From: Brevibacterium sp. CS2
Lineage (GTDB): Bacteria; Actinomycetota; Actinomycetes; Actinomycetales; Brevibacteriaceae
Assembly: GCF_005280295.1 (NCBI RefSeq)
Contig: NZ_CP040020.1
Span: 310,001 to 374,000 of the forward strand
Direction: 5' to 3'
DNA length: 64,000 nt
The position numbers and the translations under genes were made by a program. The notes under the pieces are model-generated. The model was not told the origin of the DNA. It searched no databases and saw only the letters and a program-made list of their open reading frames with translations. Positions 43,911 to 52,447 of this stretch are shown here, piece after piece. How positions within the stretch are numbered: the first letter of the stretch is position 1; the number at the start of each line of letters is the position of its first letter.

Positions 43911-45401
43911 TCACTGGTACGACACGAACCAGGGGCGCGGTTCGACCTCGTAGGTCTCTTCGGGGGTGAAGGTCGGGGTGTCCTCGTCGTAGAAGTTCTT
44001 CCACGCCATGAAGATGCCCTCCGGCAGCCCCTCCTGGAGCGCGTTCCACGTGCCCATCTTGAGGTCCGGGGTGCCGTTGCCGTCGGCGTGGAGGACGATC
44101 GCGAGCTCGGGGTGCGAGGTGTCGATGTCCTGCCGGTCGGAGATCATCCCGAGCGAGAACTGGTGAAGGATGAACACCTTCTGCGGCAGCGAGTTCTCCG
44201 CGGTGAGCTCGGCGAGCCAGTCCGCGGTCTCGTTGACCTCCGCCGCGGTCACCGAGCCGATCTGCTCCATGTGGCGCTGCCCGGGCTCGAGCCGCCATTC
44301 GGGGTCGAGCGCGAGCCCGACGTGGGGCTCCTTGAGCAGGTCCTCGTATTCCTTGGCCTGGGTGAGGAAGTCGGTGTGGCCCGGCTGCAGGTCGAGGACG
44401 ACGTAGACGCCCGCCTCGCCGGCGGCGTCGACCCATTCGCGGATGAGCTCCGGGTCGAGCTCGGTGGAGTAGTTGCCGTCGGGCCCGGGGACCGCCGAGG
44501 CGACGGTCGTGATGATCTCGAACGCCGGCACCACCTGGACGTCGGAGTGCGGCTCGTAGTCCTCGGCCAGCCCCTTGACCCGCTCGATCGTCGCCTCGAG
44601 GTCCTGCTCGCCGAGGATCCCGAGCGAGGCCACCCCGGGGGAGCCGTAGGCGGCGATCATGCGCCGGCCCGGGAAGGCGAGCTGGCCGCCGCCGGGGAGC
44701 TCGGGGGCGGTCGCCGCGGTGGCGGCCTTCGCGGTGAAGTCGTCCGCCTCGCCGAAGGTCTCGCCGAGGGCGAGCAGACCGCCGGCCGGGTCATCGCCCG
44801 CGGCATCCTTCGTCGCGGCCACGGTGTCGCCGTCGAGGCGCGGGTCGCCGCCGGGCACCTCGGCCACGGCTCCGCCGGCGGCCTCGACGTTCGCGCGCGC
44901 GGCGACCTCGGCCGGGGACTCCGCCTCCGGGTCGACGAAGAGCGAGGCGCCGGCCGGCTGCTCGTCGACGGCCACCTCGGGAACGGCGCCGGTGTCGTCG
45001 GCCTGCACCTCGACGACCTCGAACCCATCACCCAGCGCGGAGAGGTCGGTGCCTGCCGGGGTGACGAGGGTATCGGCGCCGAGGCGCTCGAGCTCGTCGG
45101 CGACGGCCTGCTCGGTACCCAGCAGGAGCGGCAGCCGGGCCTCCGATGCCACCGGGGCGGCGGCTTCGGCGGCATCTGCGGGCGCGACGACGGCGACGTC
45201 GGCGGATTCGAAGAGGAGGGAGCTGAGCTCGACGGCAGTCTGCGCGGCGTCGTCGCCCGGCAGCACTGCGGTGGCGGGCGGGGTGTCGACGAACTGCACG
45301 GACTTCTCCGAGTCGGTCGAGCACGCGCCCAGGGTGACGACGAGGACTGCTGCCGCGCCCGCCGCGACGGACCTGCTGATCCGACCGGACCGACCACTCA
45401 T
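43911..45401 (-). CDS. Secreted lipoprotein of unknown function
   Basis: A 496-residue exported protein with lipobox VTLGAC about 25 residues from ATG 45401. Two GTG codons upstream (to 45413) are alternative starts. The first half alternates ADVAVVAPADAAEAAAPVASEARLPLLL and similar phrases, resembling the cell-wall-binding type 2 (CWB2-like) alpha/beta repeats. The second half (from about residue 230) reads like a TIM-barrel or lipoprotein domain: VVPAFEIITTVAS, VYVVLDLQPGHTDFL, VGLALDPEWRLEPGQ, KVFILHQFSLGMI. That order of strands suggests an inactive or unusual glycoside hydrolase-like fold, which is a guess. Divergent from the nuclease gene. Confidence 0.72.
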   Translation of the reverse strand: MSGRSGRISRSVAAGAAAVLVVTLGACSTDSEKSVQFVDTPPATAVLPGDDAAQTAVELSSLLFESADVAVVAPADAAEAAAPVASEARLPLLLGTEQAVADELERLGADTLVTPAGTDLSALGDGFEVVEVQADDTGAVPEVAVDEQPAGASLFVDPEAESPAEVAARANVEAAGGAVAEVPGGDPRLDGDTVAATKDAAGDDPAGGLLALGETFGEADDFTAKAATAATAPELPGGGQLAFPGRRMIAAYGSPGVASLGILGEQDLEATIERVKGLAEDYEPHSDVQVVPAFEIITTVASAVPGPDGNYSTELDPELIREWVDAAGEAGVYVVLDLQPGHTDFLTQAKEYEDLLKEPHVGLALDPEWRLEPGQRHMEQIGSVTAAEVNETADWLAELTAENSLPQKVFILHQFSLGMISDRQDIDTSHPELAIVLHADGNGTPDLKMGTWNALQEGLPEGIFMAWKNFYDEDTPTFTPEETYEVEPRPWFVSYQ

Positions 45402-45622
45402 CTGCACCACCACTGCGCCACCGCACCCTTCTTCGAAACAAGATTCCTTGGCGCCAGTCTACGACCGCCGGGCAGGGCCGGGATCCCAACGACGCCGGGA
45501 GCAGCGACGGCACCAGGGCCGGATTGGTGTGATGTTCAACTTCCGTTGCGACGCCAGCCACCCGTTCCTGAGTGTCGCCTGAGTACAGTGCTGGCATTCC
45601 CGCTTCCGAACAAAGGTTCTCC

Positions 45623-48568
45623 ATGCGCATTCCCAGACTCTCGAGCAGGACGGGAGCGGTGAGCGTCCTCGCCGCGACCGCCGCCCTCTCCCTCGCCGCA
45701 CTCCCCGGCCTCACCCCGGTCCTCGCCGCCGCTCCGACAGAGATCTCGGAGATCGCCTACGCCGGCGGCGACGACACCGACTTCATCGAGATCAAGGGTG
45801 CGCCGGGCACCGACCTGGGCGGCTTCGTCGTCGGCTCGGTGAGCCGCGGCGGCTCCCCGCAGACCGCCGGTCACTGGACCACCCTGCCCGCAGGCACCGC
45901 GGTGGACGACTCCGGCACCGCAGTCGTGCGGCTGCCGATCACCAACTCGGTGAACTCCGGCGCCGCGGCGGACGGCAGCTACGGCTCCTCGGTCTTCCTC
46001 ATCGACCCGGCCGGCACTCTCGTCGACTTCGATCAGGTCGGCGGCGTGGTCGGCGGCCGCGGTGTCACCGCCGGGACCGGTGCCGCGGTGCCGGAGGGCC
46101 TGCGCGGCGAGACCGCCACTCCCACCGGGGCGACCGCCCCGCGCGGCAGGTCGATCTTCTGGGACGGCACCACCTGGACCGCCGGCGACCCCACCCCGGG
46201 CGCGCTCCCCGACGCCACGCCGACACCGGACCCCACGGATCCGACCCCGGATCCCACCGACCCCGCCGACATCACCGCGATCGCCGACATCCAGGGCACC
46301 GGTGCGGCGAGCCCGCTCGACGGGCAGACGGTGACCACCCGCGGCGTCGTCACCGCCGTCTACCCGACCGGCGGCCTGAACGGGTACTACATCCAGACCG
46401 AGGGCACCGGCGGGGACGAGCATGCACTCGACGGCGCCTCGCACGGGATCTTCGTCTACTCCCGAGACACTGCCGGCCAGGTGCAGACCGGCGACTTCGT
46501 CGAGCTCACCGGCCGGGTCTCCGAGTACTACGAGCAGACCCAGCTCACCGTCGCCGCCGGCGGCTTCCGGTCGGTCGCCGAGGCGGCCGCGGCACCCAAG
46601 CCCTACGCCGGGGAGTTCCCCGACGGGGACGAGGCGCGCGAGTCTCTCGAGGGCATGCTCCTGCAGCCGTCCGGTCCCGTCACGGTGACCGACAACTACG
46701 GCACGAACCGCTACGGCGAGGTCGGTCTGGTCAACGGCACCGACACCCTCCGCCAGCCCACCGACGTCCACCGTCCCGGCACGCCCGAGGCCCAGGAGCT
46801 CGCTGCCGCGAACGCCGAGCGCGGCTATGTGCTCGACGACGGCGCGACGGTCGACTACACCCGCGGCGCGACGGAGACCCCGGTCCCCTACCTGGGCGGC
46901 GACGTCCCGGTCCGTGTCGGCGCACCGGCGGCGTTCACCTCGCCGGTGGTGCTCGGCTACGGCTTCGATGCCTGGCGGATGCAGCCGCTCACCCACCTCA
47001 CCGGTGAGAATGCGGAGAGCACCCTGCCGGTGACGGTGGAGAACACCCGCGAGGACGCCCCCCGGGAGGTCGGCGGGGACGTCACCGTCGCGAGCTTCAA
47101 CGTCCTCAACTACTTCGTCTCGCTCGGCGAGGACGAGTCGGGCTGCCGGTACTACGCCGATCGCGAGGGCAACCCGACGACGGCGAACAACTGCGATGTG
47201 CGCGGCGCCTACGACCGGGCGAGCTTCGACCGGCAGTGGCCCAAGATCGTGTCGGCGATCAACACGCTCGATGCTTCGGTGGTCTCGCTCGAGGAGATCG
47301 AGAACTCCGCGCGCTTCGGCAAGGACCGCGACGCCGCGCTCCAGGACCTCGTGACCCGGCTCAACGATGCCGCGGGCACGGAGAAGTGGGCATACGCCGA
47401 ATCGCCGGCGCAGCTGCCGGAGAACGGCGAGGACGCGATCCGCACCGCGTTCATCTACCAGCCCGCCGAGGTCGCGCCCGTGGGCGATTCCGTGCTCCTC
47501 GACGACACGGCGTTCGACAATGCGCGCGCCCCGCTCGCGCAGGCCTTCGCACCGGTCACCGACGGCCCGGACACGGACGATGCTGCCGGTGCCCGCGCGC
47601 AGCAGGCCGCGGCGGACGACGACGCGACCTTCGTGACGATCGCCAACCACTTCAAGTCGAAGGGCTCCGGCTCGGGGCCCGGCAACGCGGATTCCGGTGA
47701 CGGGCAGGGCGCCTCGAACGCGGACCGGGTCGCACAGGCGCGAGCGCTCGTGACCTTCGCCGACGAGCAGGAGGCCGCGCACGGCACCGAGCGCACGTTC
47801 CTGCTCGGGGACTTCAACGCCTACACCGAAGAGGACCCCATGCAGGTGTTCTACGAGGCCGGGTACCGGAACATCGGCAAGGAGATGACCGAGGAGTCGA
47901 CGTACTTGTTCGGCGGCCTCACCGGCAGCCTCGACCACGTGCTGGCCACCGAGCCGCTGTTCGCGGCCGCGACCGGTGCGGACATCTGGAACATCAACTC
48001 CGTCGAGTCGATCGGGCTCGAGTACAGCCGCTACAACGCGAACGTCACCGACCTGTACGAGACCGGTCCGTTCCGCTCATCCGACCACGACCCGCTGATC
48101 GTGGGCGTGGACCTGGTGGAGGACGACGAAGCACCCGGTGAGGAGCCGAGCGAGGACCCGACCGACGGTCCGAGCGACGACCCGACCGACGGTCCGAGCG
48201 ACGACCCGACCGAGGGGCCCGGCGGCGATGACCCGTCTGCGGAGCCGACCCCCTCGGACACTCCCGGCGGCGACCCGGCTCCGAGCGATGAGCCCGGCGA
48301 CCGGCCGACCGACGACGGCCGGGGTGATGACGGAACCGACGGCGGCGATGACGGCCGCGGCGACCGCGGCGACCGCGGTCAAAACGATAGCGGCCAGGGC
48401 GGCGACGACCGGGACGACGACACCGCCGGCTCCGGCGAGCGCGGCTCCGACCGCGACGGCGGCAGCCTGCCGCGCACCGGCTCCGAGCTCGGCGGGCTCG
48501 CGATCGGCGCTGCGCTCCTCGCGATCGGCGGCCTCACCCTGCTGATCTCCCGCCGCCGCAGGGGCTGA
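45623..48568 (+). CDS. Wall-anchored extracellular endonuclease (ExeM/NucH-like) with lamin-tail domain
   Basis: A 981-residue secreted nuclease. After a signal peptide (LAALPGLTPVLAAAP) comes a lamin-tail-like domain (EISEIAYAGGDDTDFIEIKG, residues 37-180). A Pro/Asp linker and an OB-fold-like region (residues 220-470) precede the EEP nuclease domain (VASFNVLNYFVS, VSLEEIEN, NHFKSKGSG, LLGDFNAY, SSDHDPLIVG). The tail is Asp/Gly-rich repeats (EDPTDGPSDDPTDGPSDD) and LPRTG plus a helix and RRRRG, for sortase attachment. ATG 45623 has AAAGG six bases upstream. It probably degrades extracellular DNA for nutrients. A 19-bp terminator follows. Confidence 0.92.
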   Translation: MRIPRLSSRTGAVSVLAATAALSLAALPGLTPVLAAAPTEISEIAYAGGDDTDFIEIKGAPGTDLGGFVVGSVSRGGSPQTAGHWTTLPAGTAVDDSGTAVVRLPITNSVNSGAAADGSYGSSVFLIDPAGTLVDFDQVGGVVGGRGVTAGTGAAVPEGLRGETATPTGATAPRGRSIFWDGTTWTAGDPTPGALPDATPTPDPTDPTPDPTDPADITAIADIQGTGAASPLDGQTVTTRGVVTAVYPTGGLNGYYIQTEGTGGDEHALDGASHGIFVYSRDTAGQVQTGDFVELTGRVSEYYEQTQLTVAAGGFRSVAEAAAAPKPYAGEFPDGDEARESLEGMLLQPSGPVTVTDNYGTNRYGEVGLVNGTDTLRQPTDVHRPGTPEAQELAAANAERGYVLDDGATVDYTRGATETPVPYLGGDVPVRVGAPAAFTSPVVLGYGFDAWRMQPLTHLTGENAESTLPVTVENTREDAPREVGGDVTVASFNVLNYFVSLGEDESGCRYYADREGNPTTANNCDVRGAYDRASFDRQWPKIVSAINTLDASVVSLEEIENSARFGKDRDAALQDLVTRLNDAAGTEKWAYAESPAQLPENGEDAIRTAFIYQPAEVAPVGDSVLLDDTAFDNARAPLAQAFAPVTDGPDTDDAAGARAQQAAADDDATFVTIANHFKSKGSGSGPGNADSGDGQGASNADRVAQARALVTFADEQEAAHGTERTFLLGDFNAYTEEDPMQVFYEAGYRNIGKEMTEESTYLFGGLTGSLDHVLATEPLFAAATGADIWNINSVESIGLEYSRYNANVTDLYETGPFRSSDHDPLIVGVDLVEDDEAPGEEPSEDPTDGPSDDPTDGPSDDPTEGPGGDDPSAEPTPSDTPGGDPAPSDEPGDRPTDDGRGDDGTDGGDDGRGDRGDRGQNDSGQGGDDRDDDTAGSGERGSDRDGGSLPRTGSELGGLAIGAALLAIGGLTLLISRRRRG

Positions 48569-48645
48569 TCCCCGGGCGGCCGGCCTGAGGCTGCGGCTCG
48601 CGCCTCGACGTACGGGCTGCAGGTCGAGGGCGGTCGTCCATGAGA

Positions 48646-48687
48646 GCGGCCCGGCGGGATCCGGTGCACCGGATCCCGCCGGGCCGC
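48646..48687 (+). terminator. Very stable terminator after the nuclease gene
   Basis: A perfect 19-bp stem (48646-48664 with 48669-48687) closes a TGCA loop about 80 nt past the stop codon. Confidence 0.75.
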
Positions 48688-48825
48688 TGCGCGCAGGCCG
48701 GGGGCCACCGCGTGCATGCCGGAGGTCGTGCACGCAGGTGTGCTGCGCTGAAGCATGAGCATCGATCCTGCAGCGCAGGCCGGCAGCGTCCACCGGCCGG
48801 CGCGGCCGGGAAGCGGAAAGCAGAA

Positions 48826-48853
48826 CAGGCCCTCACCGACTGGTGAGGGCCTG
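48826..48853 (-). terminator. Terminator of tRNA-Arg(ACG)
   Basis: CAGGCCCTCACC (48826-48837) pairs perfectly with GGTGAGGGCCTG (48842-48853) around a 4-nt loop, 10 nt past the tRNA. The minus-strand sequence beyond it is T-rich. Confidence 0.8.
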
Positions 48854-48863
48854 TTCCGTGCTG

Positions 48864-48936
48864 TGCGCCACGAGGGATTCGAACCCCCAACCTTCTGATC
48901 CGTAGTCAGATGCTCTATCCGTTGAGCTAGTGGCGC
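48864..48936 (-). tRNA. tRNA-Arg (anticodon ACG)
   Basis: A 73-nt cloverleaf on the minus strand. The acceptor stem GCGCCAC pairs with GTGGCGC and the discriminator is A. The anticodon loop is CTACGGA, and the T-arm is GGGGG-TTCGAAT-CCCTC. A34 is the substrate of TadA, also encoded in this window. Confidence 0.96.
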
Positions 48937-49103
48937 CCGTCGCTCGGCGCAGTGCCGTGACGACCGAAACAACTATACACATCTTCCCGCGGAACCGAAA
49001 ATCGCTGGGCACCTCTCACTGCGAGCGGCTCGGCGCGGGCCACCCCGGAGCACCACGGGCCGCCCGAGGCCATCAGAGCATCAGGGCATCAGCACTCTGC
49101 TCG

Positions 49104-49450
49104 ACTCGTTCCCCCGCCACTCCAGTGCGGTCACGCCGGCTCCCCGGTCACTCCAGTGCGGTTCCAGGGCCGAATCCGCACTGGAGTGCACCTGGAGCTG
49201 CCGCGTAAAGGTTCCGGCAACCCCGCTCCCCGGTCACCTCAAGCCCCCGGTTCCCCTGCCAGTCCAGCACGGTCGCCGCTTTCCCCTGCCATTCCAGTGC
49301 GGTCGCCCCGTTCCCCCGCCACTCCAGTGCGGTCATGCCGGCTCCCCAGCCAATCTAGTGCGGTTCCAGGGCCGAATCCGCACTGGGGTGCACCCGGAGC
49401 TGCCGCGCGAGTGTTTCCGGCAACCCCGCTCCCCGGTCACCTCAAGCTGC
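49104..49450. repeat. Second 30-nt-period repeat region with an internal 110-bp duplication
   Basis: Units of 30 nt starting near 49251, 49281, 49311 and 49341, and again near 49109 and 49140, share TTCCCCYGCCAYTCCAGTGC and GGTC. Read on the minus strand they contain ACCGCACTGGA, the core of the 16.2-kb array. In addition, 49131-49244 is repeated at 49333-49446 with few changes. On the minus strand the units encode a ten-residue repeat (TALEWQGKAA). The stop-free frame is short and not convincing as a gene. The region lies between tRNA-Arg and the pckG promoter. Confidence 0.8.
49149..49188. repeat. Perfect 13-bp inverted repeat inside the repeat region
   Basis: CACTCCAGTGCGG (49149-49161) and CCGCACTGGAGTG (49176-49188) flank a 14-nt loop. 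A slightly degenerate copy occurs in the duplicate at 49350-49390. Confidence 0.75.
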
Positions 49451-49765
49451 CCGCCACCTCAGGCCCCCAGCACGCCCCGGGCCAGTGCACCCGCGAGGCA
49501 CCGGAGAGCACCCCGCGCGGGGCCAGCGAGCATCGTCCTGACATAAACCGCCACTGTATTGGCAAAATCCGTCACCGGCATGACCGAGAAACACCATTCG
49601 TGATCTCTTTGTGACCCAATCCACAGGCTGGAAGCCCTCTACCCGTCAGTCATATTCTGCGCCCGTTCCTAATGTGGAGATCATCCACTTGCGGATGCAC
49701 AGCACCCGGATCCGGTCGCCGCACACCCCTGGCGGCAGGAGACCCCGACAGATCAGGAGACATCC
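49451..49765 (+). promoter_or_regulatory. Promoter region of pckG
   Basis: About 300 bases, noticeably less GC-rich from 49530 on. TATTCT at 49653-49658 is a good -10 candidate, giving a 5' leader near 100 nt. Upstream, GTGATCTCTTTGTGAC (near 49597-49612) contains two GTGA half-sites in the same orientation, loosely like CRP/GlxR half-sites but not a palindrome. AGGAGA before ATG 49766 is the ribosome binding site. Confidence 0.45.
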
Positions 49766-51598
49766 ATGACCGTCCTCGACCGTGGCTCAGTCGAAGACCA
49801 GCTCAAGGCTGCACCGACGTCCAATGAGAAGGTCCTGTCCTTCGTCCGCTCCGTCGCCGAACTCGCGACGCCCGACCGCATCGAGTGGGTGACCGGCGAC
49901 CGCGCACAGCGCCAGGAGATCGCCAACGCGCTCGTCGCCGCGGGCACGCTGATCAAGCTCGACAAGCAGAAGGACTCTTACTACGCCGCCTCCGACCCGG
50001 ACGATGTCGCCCGCGTCGAGGACCGGACGTACATCTGCACCCACGGGGAATCCGGCGCCGGTCCCCTCAACAACTGGATGGACCCGCAGGAGATGAAGGG
50101 GATCCTGAACGATCTCTTCACCGGCTCGATGAAGGGTCGGACGATGTACGTCATCCCCTTCGTCATGGGCCACGTCGACGCCAAGCAGCCGATGTTCGGC
50201 ATCGAGGTCACCGACTCCCCCTACGTTGTGCTCTCCATGCTCGTCATGGCCCGCTGCGGGACCACCGCACTCAAGGCGATCGAGAAGCTCGATGCCGACT
50301 TCGTCGAGTGCGTCCACTCCGTCGGCGCCCCGCTCGCCGAGGGCGAGGATGATGTGCCGTGGCCGTGCAACACCACGAAGTACATCACCCACTTCCCGGA
50401 GGACCGCGCCATCTGGTCGTTCGGCTCCGGCTACGGCGGCAACGCCCTGCTCGGCAAGAAGTGCTACGCGCTGCGCATCGCCTCCGCGATCGCCCACGAC
50501 GAGGGCTGGCTCGCCGAGCACATGCTCATCATCAAGCTCACCAACCCGGAGGGCGAGTCGAAGTTCATCGCCGCCGCGTTCCCGAGCGCCTGCGGCAAGA
50601 CCAACCTCGCGATGATCGAGCCGACGATCCCCGGCTGGAAGGCCGAGACCCTCGGTGACGACATCGCCTGGATGCGCTTCGGCGAGGACGGCCGACTCTA
50701 CGCCGTCAACCCGGAGTTCGGCCTGTTCGGCGTCGCACCGGGCACCGGCTACTCGACGAACCCGACCGCGATGCGCGCCATCGAGGCCGGCGGCAACGTG
50801 TTCACCAACGTCGCCCTGACCGATGACGGCGACGTGTGGTGGGAGGGCATGACCGACGAGGCACCCGCCCACCTCACCGACTGGCGCGGCAACGACTGGA
50901 CCCCCGAGTCCGACACCCCGGCCGCCCACCCGAACTCGCGCTTCTGCACCCCGATCGAGAACGTTCCGACGCTCGCGCCCGAGTGGGAGAATCCGGACGG
51001 CGTGCCGATCTCCGCGATCCTGTTCGGCGGCCGCCGCAAGACGACGATGCCGCTCATCACCCAGACCACCGACTGGAACCACGGCGTGTTCATGGGCACC
51101 GTGCTCTCCTCGGAGACCACCGCTGCGGCGACCGGCAAGGTCGGCGTCGTCCGCCGCGACCCGATGGCGATGCGCCCGTTCATCGGCTACAACGTCGGCG
51201 ACTACTTCCAGCACTGGCTCAACATCGGCGCCACCGAGGGCGCGCAGCTGCCGGAGATCTTCTACGTCAACTGGTTCCGCCGGGACGAGGACAACTCGTT
51301 CCTGTGGCCCGGTTTCTCCGAGAACTCACGCGTCCTCAAGTGGATCTTCGAGCGCGTCTCCGGCACCGCCGAGGCCGTCGAGACCCCGCTCGGCTACGCG
51401 CCGGCCGAGGGTGCCCTCGACATCGACGGGCTCGACATCACGCCCGAGCAGGTGCAGAAGGCCCTCGCGATCAAGCCCGAGGAGTGGGACACCGAGCTCG
51501 AGTCGATCGAAGCCTGGTACGCGGAGCTCGGCGATGCCGTCCCGGCCGAGCTCAAGACCCAGGTCGACAAGCTCCGCGCGCGCCTGGACCTCGCCTGA
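49766..51598 (+). CDS. pckG: Phosphoenolpyruvate carboxykinase (GTP)
   Basis: A 610-residue GTP-dependent PEPCK, the first step of gluconeogenesis, turning oxaloacetate into PEP. The kinase loop [12 protein letters not shown] includes the reactive Cys276. The GTP-type signatures [25 protein letters not shown] and [11 protein letters not shown] are intact. Length matches the family. It lies far from tRNA-Arg behind a repeat-rich intergenic region and ends at a strong terminator, so it is monocistronic. It complements mqo in this window. Confidence 0.97.
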   Translation: MTVLDRGSVEDQLKAAPTSNEKVLSFVRSVAELATPDRIEWVTGDRAQRQEIANALVAAGTLIKLDKQKDSYYAASDPDDVARVEDRTYICTHGESGAGPLNNWMDPQEMKGILNDLFTGSMKGRTMYVIPFVMGHVDAKQPMFGIEVTDSPYVVLSMLVMARCGTTALKAIEKLDADFVECVHSVGAPLAEGEDDVPWPCNTTKYITHFPEDRAIWSFGSGYGGNALLGKKCYALRIASAIAHDEGWLAEHMLIIKLTNPEGESKFIAAAFPSACGKTNLAMIEPTIPGWKAETLGDDIAWMRFGEDGRLYAVNPEFGLFGVAPGTGYSTNPTAMRAIEAGGNVFTNVALTDDGDVWWEGMTDEAPAHLTDWRGNDWTPESDTPAAHPNSRFCTPIENVPTLAPEWENPDGVPISAILFGGRRKTTMPLITQTTDWNHGVFMGTVLSSETTAAATGKVGVVRRDPMAMRPFIGYNVGDYFQHWLNIGATEGAQLPEIFYVNWFRRDEDNSFLWPGFSENSRVLKWIFERVSGTAEAVETPLGYAPAEGALDIDGLDITPEQVQKALAIKPEEWDTELESIEAWYAELGDAVPAELKTQVDKLRARLDLA

Positions 51599-51648
51599 TC
51601 CACCGGGGCACGGTCGCTGAGCCGCGCCCCGCACCACCCCGCAGACCG

Positions 51649-51686
51649 GAGCGGGTGCCGTCCTTGAGCCAGGACGGCACCCGCTC
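51649..51686 (+). terminator. Terminator of pckG
   Basis: A perfect 16-bp stem (51649-51664 with 51671-51686), loop TGAGCC, followed by CTTCTG, 50 nt past the pckG stop. Confidence 0.8.
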
Positions 51687-51793
51687 CTTCTGCATTCACG
51701 ACGCCCGCCCCCGTCCGAGGCGCAGGCCGGGCATTCCTCCGCGGTCTCCGCCCACCGATCCGCCCACCGTCGGCGGCCGCCCCGGGGCGAGGG

Positions 51794-52363
51794 TCACCCG
51801 GCCTCGGCGGCGATCCCTCCCAGCACCCGGTCGAGGATCGCCGAGGCGCGCGCTCCGGTCATGAAATCGGGTTCGGCGACCCGCGCGACGGCGATCCCGT
51901 CGAAGGCGGCGAGCGCCGTCTCAGCCGCCGCGGCGGGGTCCGGATGCCCCGGGTGCGTCTGCTCGATGAGCTCTGCGAGGGAGGTCCGCAGGCGGATCCA
52001 CGTGCTGCGATGGATCTCCGCGAGCGCCGGCGTCACCCGCGACAGTGCGACGAAATCGAGCCATACGCCCGCCATCACGGTGTCCTCCTCGCGCACGGCG
52101 GCGAGGATCTCCGCGAGTGCGCGGAGTACCTCGGCCGCGGAGGCACCGCCGTCCACCTGCTCGGCCACGCCGTCGGAGACCGCCGCGGCGATGGCCGCGA
52201 GTGCCGCCTGCAGCATCTCGGTCTTCGCAGGGAACTGGTGCTGGACGGCACCGACGGAAACCCCTGCCCGCTGCGCCACCGTGCGCACGCTGGCCTTCTC
52301 GATGCCGGATTCGGCGACGAGGGCGATGATCGCCTCGATGATCCGCTCCCTGCTCTCGACCAT
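51794..52363 (-). CDS. TetR family transcriptional regulator
   Basis: A 189-residue repressor. The N-terminal helix-turn-helix covers residues 5-50 (RERIIEAIIALVAESGIEKASVRTVAQRAGVSVGAVQHQFPAKTEML). The C-terminal helical domain would bind a ligand. AAGGGGGG lies before ATG 52363. It is divergent from a DUF418 membrane protein, and two near-palindromic 14-mers sit between them, so it very likely represses the DUF418 gene and itself. Ligand unknown. Confidence 0.9.
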   Translation of the reverse strand: MVESRERIIEAIIALVAESGIEKASVRTVAQRAGVSVGAVQHQFPAKTEMLQAALAAIAAAVSDGVAEQVDGGASAAEVLRALAEILAAVREEDTVMAGVWLDFVALSRVTPALAEIHRSTWIRLRTSLAELIEQTHPGHPDPAAAAETALAAFDGIAVARVAEPDFMTGARASAILDRVLGGIAAEAG

Positions 52364-52399
52364 CGCGCCCCCCTTCCGCTCTGCGGCCCAGATTCCATG

Positions 52400-52438
52400 A
52401 ATACATGTGTATTGCACGCCCGTCAATACGTGTGTACT
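52400..52438. promoter_or_regulatory. Double TetR-type operator overlapping both promoters
   Basis: AATACATGTGTATT (52400-52413) and AATACGTGTGTACT (52425-52438) are two copies of the same near-palindrome, 25 nt apart. The second overlaps the TACTGT -10 box of the DUF418 gene. Binding by the adjacent TetR protein is inferred from position. Confidence 0.7.
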
Positions 52439-52440
52439 GT
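52435..52440 (+). promoter_or_regulatory. Leaderless -10 box (TACTGT) of the DUF418 gene
   Basis: TACTGT ends 7 nt before ATG 52448 and lies inside the second operator copy. Confidence 0.65.
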
Positions 52441-52447
52441 GCGGCTC

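Noticed and set aside
45536-47938. An 800-codon minus-strand frame antisense to the nuclease gene
   Set aside because: Shadow of the nuclease coding sequence; no recognisable motifs and no ribosome binding site.
49148-49336. A 62-codon minus-strand gene encoding TALEWQGKAA repeats
   Set aside because: No ribosome binding site or -10 box precedes the ATG, and the repeats look like a by-product of the DNA repeat.
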